From assembly GCA_000725195.1 (NCBI GenBank), contig JAIL01000251.1:1-45474 (forward strand): a DNA stretch of 45,474 nt. Reading direction: 5' to 3'. The DNA comes from Snodgrassella alvi SCGC AB-598-O02 (GTDB lineage Bacteria > Pseudomonadota > Gammaproteobacteria > Burkholderiales > Neisseriaceae). Below, in pieces: positions 10,106 to 17,854 of the stretch. The first letter of the stretch is position 1; each line of letters begins with the position of its first letter. The position numbers were made by a program, and so were the translations under genes. The notes below the pieces were generated by a model. It had not been told where the DNA came from, made no database searches, and was given only the letters and a program-made list of their open reading frames with translations.

Positions 10106-11050
10106 ATGAAGAATAAATTATTAGGCATTTGTTTGGGTTTGTTTTCCTTAATTACTTATGCAAATGACAGTACTGGTTATGTCAGTACTGGTGGTATTAA
10201 ATATATAAAAAATAAAAATATTGCAATGGAAAGTGAGGATCTGTATATCAGCGAAAAAAAAATAGATGTTGCTTATCAGTTCAGGAATTTAACTAATCGT
10301 GATATTACGGAAACTATTTTATTCCCTTTACCAGCATTTGGAAATGATGAACGGGATGGAGATTTTGCTGATGTCGAAGCACTGTTAAATAGCTTTCGCG
10401 TTAAAGTAAATGGGTACGCGATTAAGCCTGCTCGTCATGTTAATATTGTCTTTCCTCAGAATGAAGCCGGAAACAAATTTACCGATATAACATCAATACT
10501 GGCAAAGTGCGGTGTGTCAGAGAAATTGTTATTAGATTCATGGAAACATAAAATTGACAGTACAGTGGTAAATGAAAAAATTGCTGCCTGTTCAAATCAA
10601 ACACTACAAAAACTACTCAATTCTTATGGTAATTGGGAAAACAACTGGCTAGTTAAGGTTACTTATAGTTGGCAGCAAACTTTTAAAGCGCATTCTGTAA
10701 CTAAGGTAGAACACCATTATGAACCACTAGTGGGAGGTGGCTTCGCGGTCACGCAGGGATTAGACCGCTTTTGTACTGATAAAAATTTTAATCAGAAATT
10801 ATCCAGTTTACGGAAAAAAAACGGTAACCCACCGCTGTTCTTAACCCGTGAACTCAGTTATGTTCTTACAACAGGAGCAAACTGGGCAAAGCCGATTGGG
10901 AAATTTACATTAACGATTGAGCGTAAACCAAATGAATTAGTATCACTGTGCTGGGACAAATCACTGAAAAAAATCAGTGCTACGCAATTTAGAGCGGTAA
11001 AAACTAATTTTATCCCTAAAAAAGATATTGATATTGTGTTTATAAATTAG
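10106..11050 (+). CDS. DUF4424-like secreted protein, copy 2
   Basis: 314 residues, intact. The signal peptide is about residues 1-19 (cleavage near TYA-NDS) and the mature start is the family-typical NDSTGYVSTGGIKYIKNKN, followed by SEDLYIS and FRNLTNRDITETILFPLP. The C-terminal half has YSWQQTFKAHSV, ELSYVLTTGANW and LCWDKSL. Four cysteines shared with copy 1 suggest two disulfides in the periplasm. It is a tandem duplicate of the gene at 8955. I recognise the family as one of unknown function; the likely location is periplasmic or cell surface. No operon partners. Confidence 0.8.
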   Translation: MKNKLLGICLGLFSLITYANDSTGYVSTGGIKYIKNKNIAMESEDLYISEKKIDVAYQFRNLTNRDITETILFPLPAFGNDERDGDFADVEALLNSFRVKVNGYAIKPARHVNIVFPQNEAGNKFTDITSILAKCGVSEKLLLDSWKHKIDSTVVNEKIAACSNQTLQKLLNSYGNWENNWLVKVTYSWQQTFKAHSVTKVEHHYEPLVGGGFAVTQGLDRFCTDKNFNQKLSSLRKKNGNPPLFLTRELSYVLTTGANWAKPIGKFTLTIERKPNELVSLCWDKSLKKISATQFRAVKTNFIPKKDIDIVFIN

Positions 11051-11102
11051 CAAGAATAAAAGCTTGGTTGCCATAAATTGCAGGTTAATATTAAACATAT
11101 TT

Positions 11103-11179
11103 ACTATGTAAATCTAATCAAATGATATTTAGCTAAAATAGTAAAAGCTAACTTTTCATTTGTTTCAGATTTACATAGT
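11103..11179. repeat. 77-base nested hairpin
   Basis: Three nested perfect stems: 13 bases (ACTATGTAAATCT at 11103-11115 with its complement at 11167-11179), 7 bases (CAAATGA, 11119-11125 with 11156-11162) and 6 bases (TTAGCT, 11129-11134 with 11146-11151). They are separated by 3-4 base internal loops and closed by an 11-base loop. It lies between the convergent DUF4424 and hydrolase genes. It may be a small mobile element of the MITE type, a structured RNA, or an unusually large bidirectional terminator. The rest of 11051-11367 holds nothing recognisable. Confidence 0.6.
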
Positions 11180-11367
11180 TAAGTATCTCCGCATCTTTAT
11201 AATTGCAGTACTTTAGATAACTCATTGAATTAATAACTGGTAAAGAATATTCAAAAAAACTTTATCATTTATATTGTATTTTCCTTTTTTGCTCTGACCA
11301 ATGGTGGTGGTTACGTGATTTTTCTCTGAGTATTAAGCTATATCTGCATAGTTGTCCTGACCATGCA

Positions 11368-11913
11368 TTATATTATGGTAGCACCTAAAGTATTCTGAAA
11401 GTGCTTTAATGCCCATGAATGTCCTACCGGGTCAAAGCTGGCAACAGCATACTGATGCACGACAATTTGATAATTAAGGTTATATGCATCAACTGCTGTA
11501 TGTAATACGCAGATATCAGTACATACGCCAGTTAAATGTATTTCAGTAATATTTCTTTCACGCAGGCGTAAATCCAAATCTGTTCCGCTGAATGCAGAGT
11601 AGTGGCGTTTATTCATCCAGTATACTTGTGGATTGGTCTGATTGGCTGTGTACAACTGTTTTAATGAACCATAGAGATTCTGACCGTGGGTACCAATGAT
11701 ATTATGCGGTGGAAATAATTTATTTTCCGGATGGTACTTATCATCAGGCTCGTGCGCATCAATAGCAAATACGACAAAATCTTTCTGCTCAATAAACGTT
11801 TTGGTCAAATTTACCATTTCGTTTTCTATGGCTTGGCCAGCCTGACCGGTTGTCAGTGCTCCGTCTGTGGCAATAAAGTCGTTGGTATAGTCGATTGAAA
11901 TAAGTGCTTTCAT
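11368..11913 (-). CDS. Isochorismatase-family cysteine hydrolase, nicotinamidase-like
   Basis: 181 residues. The catalytic triad is visible: Asp8 (SIDYTNDF), Lys102 (MNKRHYSAF) and Cys135 (GVCTDICV). Asp52, His54, His61 and His70 lie where nicotinamidases bind metal (AIDAHEPDD ... FPPHNIIGTHG). The likely reaction is hydrolysis of nicotinamide to nicotinate for NAD salvage, but related amidases share this pattern. It stands alone, convergent with the DUF4424 gene. Family call firm; substrate moderately supported. Confidence 0.82.
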   Translation of the reverse strand: MKALISIDYTNDFIATDGALTTGQAGQAIENEMVNLTKTFIEQKDFVVFAIDAHEPDDKYHPENKLFPPHNIIGTHGQNLYGSLKQLYTANQTNPQVYWMNKRHYSAFSGTDLDLRLRERNITEIHLTGVCTDICVLHTAVDAYNLNYQIVVHQYAVASFDPVGHSWALKHFQNTLGATII

Positions 11914-12353
11914 ATGTCATTTATCAAATTGTTATTGTTGTCTGAGCTCTGTGAATTATAAATTATAAATTAAACTAATTTTATTTTATTGTATCTATTG
12001 GTGTTTGTATAATTTTTTTAGTCAAGGTTGAATTCGCGAATTCGAACCTCGTTTCCGTACTGAATCTTCTCCTAAGAATTTCTAAAATTTATATAACTAT
12101 TTGAAATAATAAAATTAATATTAAATTTATTGTCTATTGCAATCTATTTAACTCTACTTAAAGCAAGTACATTTAAGTCCACCGATAAGTCCACAGCTAT
12201 ATTCATTTTAGACAGCTGTTTTAACTGGGTATTTTATTTCCTATAATATATTTTTTAGGTCAGGTAGATACTCGATCATTACAAGGTAGTGTTTCTTAGT
12301 TCCTAGTTATTTTTGTCATGAAAATACTTTGAACAACGAATAAGAGGATAACA
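11914..12353. other. Intergenic stretch with a perfect 14-base palindrome
   Basis: About 440 AT-rich bases with no gene visible. It contains the perfect palindrome GAATTCGCGAATTC at 12030-12043, flanked by GGTT and GAACC. The minus strand reads GAGGTTCGAATTC, like a tRNA T-arm. It lies about 310 bases before the integrase remnant, where an attachment site could be expected, but no complete tRNA is visible. Confidence 0.35.
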
Positions 12354-12889
12354 CTTCCAACCGATTTATCAATCCGATGAGCCAAATCTACCCTTAATGT
12401 ATATATCCTTAAGGACAGGGCTGGTCTTTACCTTAACATTAAGCAGAACATTACTAGGCAATGGCTATTTCGCTTTTACTGAGAAAGTATACAAAAATGG
12501 ATCTCTTTCGAGGATTAACTCTGATATAAATTTATAGAAAGTACGTTCTTAACGGCAACAGTCTCTGTATTTAATCACATCGGGTGTTAACCCATGTACG
12601 GGCGAAAAACAAGATTAAAATTTTTGGAAAATTTTTTCAGATAAAATTAATTTTTGTTGAGTATGTACAAACATAGAAGGAGTTTAAGTTTAGAAAGTTA
12701 GAAAGGCCAAGCTAATTATCGATAAAGTACGCATATTCAAATAGAGCAGCGAGGAGGATTATCTATTGCGAAGAAGTATCGAATCTGGTCAAATAAGATT
12801 TTTCGTATGCCATCACTGAAGGATTTATTGACCGTAATCCCGCAGGGGATTTAGATATTGTAGCCCTACAATCATTAAAGACCAAGTAA
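12354..12889 (+). pseudogene. Decayed P4-type tyrosine integrase
   Basis: No long open frame, but successive plus-strand fragments read like a P4-family integrase in the right order. First LPTDLSIR-stop-AKSTLNVYILKDRAGLYL, then RQWLFRFY: the N-terminal DUF4102 arm-binding domain, with tryptophan and GLYL motifs. Then TSGVNP (the GxDP motif). Then IEQRGGLSIAKKYRIWSNKIF and, after a one-base shift, SYAITEGFIDRNPAGDL: the core-binding domain with the typical NPAGDL. Several stops and frameshifts interrupt it, and the catalytic R-H-R-Y domain is not visible. It probably once mobilised the neighbouring island. Recognition is by eye from family motifs. Confidence 0.65.
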
Positions 12890-12986
12890 AAAGATATCAA
12901 CGAAGACAAGAATACTTATAGGAACTGATTACTATCGGCACTGGTTCCAACTAGTACAGATTAAATTTTGATGATAATTATTGCTA

Positions 12987-14500
12987 TCAATTAGGATATG
13001 CAAATATATCAAATTCTGTAAAATTAATTCTATCATCTAAACTATCAAAAATATTTTGATTAAAAATTAATTCATTTTCCAATATTTTTAGAATTTTTTT
13101 ATCATTCACCCATGAATGGTTCCATAGTTGTATCTGTTTATTTTTTAAAGCTATTTGGCATAGATGTTCAGAAAATTCTATATCAGGTAACTTATTTTTT
13201 AACATGCGTTGTAGCCATATTTGAGCAAATCCGGAATCAGACATACGTTCTAGCTTTTGATAAACTTTCATTGCAAGATTTTTTTGGTCTTCATCATTCA
13301 ATATAACTAAGAATTGACTAATTATAGCGCAACAAACCGAAATACTTTTAGGATTTAGATAAGCAATATCTGCGACAATACTGATGATTTGTCTTGAGTA
13401 TTGACTAAGATTTTTATCCTTTTCTTTTGTAATACGTTTTTGAAATTTGTTAAGTGCTGTTGTGAGACTACCAGAGTTTGGGTACTCTAAAGAATGGTAT
13501 TTAATTAATAGAATATGTTTTTGTAATGTAAGATTATTTATTTCTGGATTTGGTAATTGCAACCAGGCTAGTTTATCTTTTTTGATAGATGCCATGACAA
13601 CGTTATTATGATCTTTTGTTTTACTTGAATTAAGTTTTAAACCGAATGGTCTCAATATTTCAGATAGTAATTTTAAAATAATTTTTCCATCATTCGTAGA
13701 GTTTACAAAAATTCTATAATCATCCCGGTATCTGAGTATAAAATAATCATCAATATTATTTTCTTTTATTTTTTCTGTTAGTAGCGCATCAACATATCCT
13801 AGAACCATTTCGGCTATAAAATCCATTAAAACAGAGCCTTGTGGTATACCATTTGTTTGTTGGTACTGTGCCTCCTGAATACTAGAATCAATAAAATTGC
13901 CAAGCAAGTTTCTCCCACGATTTTTTTTTGCAATCTCTTTTGTTTCAATAGCCCATGCGATAGAATGTGTATAAATTGAACTATAACAATCTGCTATATC
14001 TGTTTCAAATATAAAATCATAATCAATGGATAACGCTATTGACTCCTGTTCTACAGCTTCCCACCATTGTGAGATTTGTTGAGCTTTGTCTCTTTGTTTA
14101 TTTTCTGCTTTGACAGGTATGGTATGCTTAAACAGCGAATTTTAGGGTTCTGTTGAAATTCTTTAAATCTTTCTTTTATTTTGCTCCAGCTTTGTGGTTC
14201 TGTAATTTTATCTACTAAAGCAACATATACTAAAGGATGGATGATCTGTAAAGGTCTCCATGAGAGCTTGCCATCTTTATTTGTATAAAGAGTATAATTT
14301 ACATCATCTAGATTTTTTATTTTTTTTAAGTCAGATAATTCATTCAGTGTTCGATGATTTAATTCCTCAGCTAATTTTTGCAGCAACTCTGTAAATGAGA
14401 AATATATTGGTAAATCAATATTGCAATAGCTTTCATGTTTTAGAAAAAATTTTTTTGCTGAATCATTTTGTAAATCTAAAAGAGATTTTCTAGATGCCAT
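12987..14500 (-). pseudogene. Defence-type reverse transcriptase (DRT/UG-like, YRDD), frameshifted
   Basis: Two overlapping minus-strand frames form one gene of about 504 codons. The first (from ATG 14500) gives residues 1-127: the RT N-terminus with SWRPLQIIHPLVYVALVD and CLSIP. Near 14119 the homology jumps to another frame, which reads on without a stop: AQQISQWWEAVEQ, FETDIADCY (motif A Asp), NGIPQGSVLMDF (motif B), ILRYRDDYRIF (motif C, 13719-13730) and LGLKLNSSKT. The rest, to 12987, is helical and resembles the repeat regions of Abi/UG reverse transcriptases. YRDD replaces the YADD of retrons and group II introns. No slippery heptamer is evident, so a one-base deletion is likelier than programmed frameshifting; sequencing error is possible. 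The exact DRT class cannot be set by eye. Confidence 0.72.
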
Positions 14501-14953
14501 TACTTAATTCTCATATTGCTTCTTATAAAAAGCTACATTTTATAATTATTGTGAAGAGGATTGACTGATAATTTTTTAAACTTGCTTAGATAATATCCAT
14601 AAATCGTTTTTAGTTGGAAATGTTAGTCAAAAATATAACACTGTTTTCTGGCTATTGTAAATAAATGGTATTAGCTAAAACAATGATATGTATTTTATAA
14701 TTTTGTTAACTATTTAGACATTTGCTAGAGAGAAAGTCTGACAAAATATTCAATACTTTGTTGCAGGGCACTAGTCTGGTTTTGTTTATCATTGAGCTAA
14801 AGCATTTGTAGTGCCAACTATTATTCTTTCTTAATTAATATATTTAGCGTTAGTGATTTCAGTATTTTACTATTGTTAATAATTCTTCTCTGTGCTTTAT
14901 TAAGTGGCGTTGTAATAAATATTGCAGCAGCCTGATTTAAGAAATATTTATCA
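14501..14953 (-). other. Non-coding leader of the reverse transcriptase gene
   Basis: About 450 bases without a gene directly upstream of the RT. An inverted repeat GGCACTA (14767-14773) / TAGTGCC (14809-14815) brackets a 35-base loop. Several defence RTs and retrons carry their template RNA upstream of the RT, so an ncRNA here is conceivable. The sequence alone does not prove one. Confidence 0.3.
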
Positions 14954-15571
14954 TTATTTAATTTGGTAGATTAAGCGAAAAGTTTGTTCCTCCTTACCAT
15001 TGTGACTACGAAAGGGAAGTTTATGTTTTGTTTCATCGGTTCTGATACAAGGCATTTTCTTCTTTCCTACAGGACAGTTAGTTAATGAAGCTCTTGCTCC
15101 TTGAGCTTCTAGATTTTGAATAGAATGCTCTAAATAAGTTAGCTCTGCACGTCTGTTTTCTATTTCATCAAAAGTAGGTATACAGCAAATTACAAATATG
15201 AGCATCATCACAAAGCATAAAGCTAAAACGGACCAATTAATAATAATTATCTTCCATTTTAATTTTTTTGCTGCTTCAGCTAAGGTATCTGCAGTTTGTT
15301 GGGCTTTTTTATCAAGATCTTGTAAGTCACCTATTACTTTTGTGGAGACAATATTGGCGCTTGTTTCTGCGGCACCTTTAATGGTATTCGGAACATCTTG
15401 AATAAATTGGCGAACAGTATGTTCAATAGTTTGATGCAGTTGCATTGACCTTTCAACAGCATTTGTGATGTCTTCTTGGCTTTGGGTTTGGTTATTCATT
15501 AATATAGCTAATGCATTAAAGCCATCTTGCAATTGTTTATTCATTACTTTGTATTCGTCATTATTATTCAT
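14954..15571 (-). CDS. Coiled-coil single-span membrane protein, MobB/MbeB-like
   Basis: 205 residues. A charged, mostly helical N-terminal half (about 1-105, rich in Gln, Ala and Lys, coiled-coil-like) is followed by one membrane span (about 107-130). A short coiled coil (EIENRRAELTYLEHSIQNLE) and a Cys-containing tail (LTNCPVGKKKMPCIRTDE) follow. A membrane span, then a coiled coil ending in LEAQGARA, then a CxxxxxxxxC-x-R-x-D tail, resembles MobB/MbeB-type relaxosome accessory proteins of mobilizable plasmids. This is pattern recognition, not proof, and no relaxase gene is nearby. It follows the upstream gene by 2 bases, so the two are co-transcribed. An alternative is a phage-sensing or effector membrane protein linked to the RT. 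Confidence 0.55.
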   Translation of the reverse strand: MNNNDEYKVMNKQLQDGFNALAILMNNQTQSQEDITNAVERSMQLHQTIEHTVRQFIQDVPNTIKGAAETSANIVSTKVIGDLQDLDKKAQQTADTLAEAAKKLKWKIIIINWSVLALCFVMMLIFVICCIPTFDEIENRRAELTYLEHSIQNLEAQGARASLTNCPVGKKKMPCIRTDETKHKLPFRSHNGKEEQTFRLIYQIK

Positions 15572-15573
15572 AA

Positions 15574-16311
15574 TTACCTCTCAAAGCTTGGTCCATCTCT
15601 TTCTATTTCTCTTCTATGTCTGATGATGTGTTGTTGTTTAATTTCTACTTCTTCTCCTTTCCACTCTTGCTGTAGAGAGTTTCGCCAGTCTTTATAATCC
15701 TTGCTTAGATCTATTATATCTTTCATCACCACATAATGAATTTCACCTTTAGGATTGATGGATAGTAATAATCCTCCTGAACCACATTTTCCACCATTAC
15801 CTAATGTTTTACGTACTATATTTAAATACCTTTCAGCATCTTCTGGAGTATAGTCATCTGAACCATTGGAGACATCGCTTGCGATATACTCAATAAATTT
15901 ATTAAATACATTTGGCTGATGCTCTAGTAGTGAATTCATCTCAACATAAGGGCCAATTCTGCTGACTAAGGTGTGGTTATTCAAATCATCTTGGGTTACG
16001 CTAGTTTCTATATACCAATGGATTTTTTTAGAAATTGATAGCAGGTCGTAATATTGCTCATTCTTTAAGATATTTTCTAGCATCTTATGACGGATTAATT
16101 CTTTGTTAGAACGATTCTTAGCTTCCTTGAATTCAATTAAGTAAAATTTGTTTCCTAGCTTAGCCATTAAATCACCTAATAACTTATCAGCAGGTGTCTG
16201 TTGCAGTAGATTAATATGGCTAGTAAATGATAAATCAGTATTTTTAGAGCCAATACGATAGCCTAATCCAAATAGAAAGTTACCGATAATGATGTTCTCG
16301 TAGATTTTCAT
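15574..16311 (-). CDS. Uncharacterised protein, possible PD-(D/E)XK-like
   Basis: 245 residues from ATG 16311, which has AAGG upstream; a TTG further up would add 11 residues. It begins MKIYENIIIGNFLFGLGYRIG. Around residues 40-70 it reads TPADKLLGDLMAKLGNKFYLIEFKEAKN. An Asp followed by a hydrophobic strand ending in EFK is the pattern of a PD-(D/E)XK nuclease core, but the fold is only suggested. The rest is mixed helix/strand with a glycine-rich NGGKCGSGGLLLSI segment and a basic tail. It sits between hsdS and the membrane protein on the same strand. I do not recognise a family. A nuclease or immunity role would fit the island but is inference. Confidence 0.55.
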   Translation of the reverse strand: MKIYENIIIGNFLFGLGYRIGSKNTDLSFTSHINLLQQTPADKLLGDLMAKLGNKFYLIEFKEAKNRSNKELIRHKMLENILKNEQYYDLLSISKKIHWYIETSVTQDDLNNHTLVSRIGPYVEMNSLLEHQPNVFNKFIEYIASDVSNGSDDYTPEDAERYLNIVRKTLGNGGKCGSGGLLLSINPKGEIHYVVMKDIIDLSKDYKDWRNSLQQEWKGEEVEIKQQHIIRHRREIERDGPSFER

Positions 16312-16562
16312 AAAGTGTTTGACCTTAAGACAAAGAATTTTCAACTTTTTGATTGTTTAACTTCATTAAATAGTATATTTTTTTAAGGCTTTATTTATTG
16401 AGATGACCGCTTGTTTGGCGCAAAACATCTGTAATCCTGCGAGGTATTTGTTTGGGATGATTTGTAAGTCTCAGTTAGGAGCGTTTAGGACCACTAGGTT
16501 GGATTATCAAGATCAGGTTTAGTCTATGATTATAACACTCACATATTAGCTTTAAAAAATAT

Positions 16563-16585
16563 TCGCTTTAGTCAAACTAAAGCGA
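16563..16585 (-). terminator. Terminator of the hsdRMS operon
   Basis: Perfect 9-base stem TCGCTTTAG / CTAAAGCGA with a 5-base loop. On the minus strand it is followed by AATATTTTTT. It lies 7 bases after the hsdS stop. Confidence 0.85.
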
Positions 16586-16591
16586 GTGCTG

Positions 16592-17854
16592 TTATTTCAC
16601 GGTGACTTGACCATTCATTAACATGGGGAGGAGCCAGTCTCTCAAATTTCTTAACTCAGAACATTCTTGCTCTAAAATATTTTGTTGCTTTGTTAATGAA
16701 TCAATTTTATTAGTAAAATCTTTTACTATATGTAAAGGAGGTAAAACTATTGGAACTGTTTTTAATACTGTTGTGGATATCTCTTTAAAGGTTGAGCCTG
16801 ACGCAAATTGTATAATAATACTAAGAGAATTTTTGATAGTAAAGTATACAAAATCAGTTGGATATCCTTTATTTGGAATAAAAGATTTAAACCCCTGATT
16901 TGTTGTAAACTCTTTTCTAGCAATAGCCATATAACCAATGGGAGCTCTTGAGGTTAATAAAACTGTTCCTAAAGGATATTTCTTTAAAGATGCAGATTTT
17001 ATTCCTTTATCAGAAACATTTTTCTCACCTTTTGAAATATATTTATTCCCTTGATTGTTAGAAAGATCATTAGGAGTAATCCATGGGACTCCTTTAATAC
17101 AAAAATTATCACAATCCTTAGTATCAGGCGTACTTCCTCCTACTATTTGACCCAAATTATCCAAAACCCCCTCACTAAACATTACGGGTATTTCACGTTT
17201 TAAGATGCTGTTATAAACCATCTTACCGCCTGAGCTTTTATAGGGTTTACCTTCTTCATTAGGAAAATCAAACTGCACAAACCAGTAGTCATATAAGGTT
17301 TTTGCCATGGCTTCTAATTCAGCATTAATGCGGTTGTTTAGTTCGATTTTTTTAGATAATGTTAGATATAATTCCCCTATTGCTAACTCCTCGGCTCTAC
17401 TAGCCATCCTAGGAATATTTAAACTATCTAAATCCCCCTTTTTAAAATGAGGTATTACTAAACCAACGTGATAGTTTTCTATTTTCTTTTGTATATACTC
17501 AGATCGTAAGATAGCAAATAAATACTGATAATCTATTTTTTCAGGATCACACCTAAATCCTATCATATCTTGAGCAAAGCAAAACGACACGGGGTCAGGA
17601 ACTAAGCAAACTCTACCTGGGGTACCTTTATTTACAAAAATAATATCATTTGGCTCAGGATGAGTTCGAAACCAATTATTTTTTATATCATCATTAACAT
17701 ATCGAATATTCTCGAAAGTTGGATATATGCTAGAATGTTTTATACAATTAGTTGCAATTAATGGAAAACCAGTATCGGATACAGGAACACTTTTTCCTCT
17801 ATTGTCAACAATATTTGCAAGTAATGACGTTAAATTAGAATACTTTTTACTCAT
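16592..17854 (-). CDS. hsdS: Type I restriction-modification specificity subunit HsdS
   Basis: 420 residues, normal for HsdS. Two target-recognition domains (about 1-150 and 215-370) are separated by the conserved helical spacer (LSKKIELNNRINAELEAMAK near 167-186). The second spacer ends with RDWLLPMLMNGQV. It sets the DNA sequence recognised by both the methylase and restriction activities. It overlaps hsdM by 8 bases. No second hsdS fragment or invertible repeat is seen in the window, so shuffling of specificity is not indicated here. Confidence 0.93.
   Translation of the reverse strand: MSKKYSNLTSLLANIVDNRGKSVPVSDTGFPLIATNCIKHSSIYPTFENIRYVNDDIKNNWFRTHPEPNDIIFVNKGTPGRVCLVPDPVSFCFAQDMIGFRCDPEKIDYQYLFAILRSEYIQKKIENYHVGLVIPHFKKGDLDSLNIPRMASRAEELAIGELYLTLSKKIELNNRINAELEAMAKTLYDYWFVQFDFPNEEGKPYKSSGGKMVYNSILKREIPVMFSEGVLDNLGQIVGGSTPDTKDCDNFCIKGVPWITPNDLSNNQGNKYISKGEKNVSDKGIKSASLKKYPLGTVLLTSRAPIGYMAIARKEFTTNQGFKSFIPNKGYPTDFVYFTIKNSLSIIIQFASGSTFKEISTTVLKTVPIVLPPLHIVKDFTNKIDSLTKQQNILEQECSELRNLRDWLLPMLMNGQVTVK

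Noticed and set aside
14100-14130. Programmed ribosomal frameshift in the RT gene
   Set aside because: No slippery heptamer followed by a stem was found at the junction; a one-base deletion is simpler.
12987-14953. Retron
   Set aside because: The RT has YRDD rather than the retron YADD box, lacks retron-type features and has a helical C-terminal part; no msr/msd-like repeat pair was seen.
16592-17854. Phase-variable or invertible hsdS
   Set aside because: Only one complete hsdS copy, no simple repeat tract and no inverted partner in the window.
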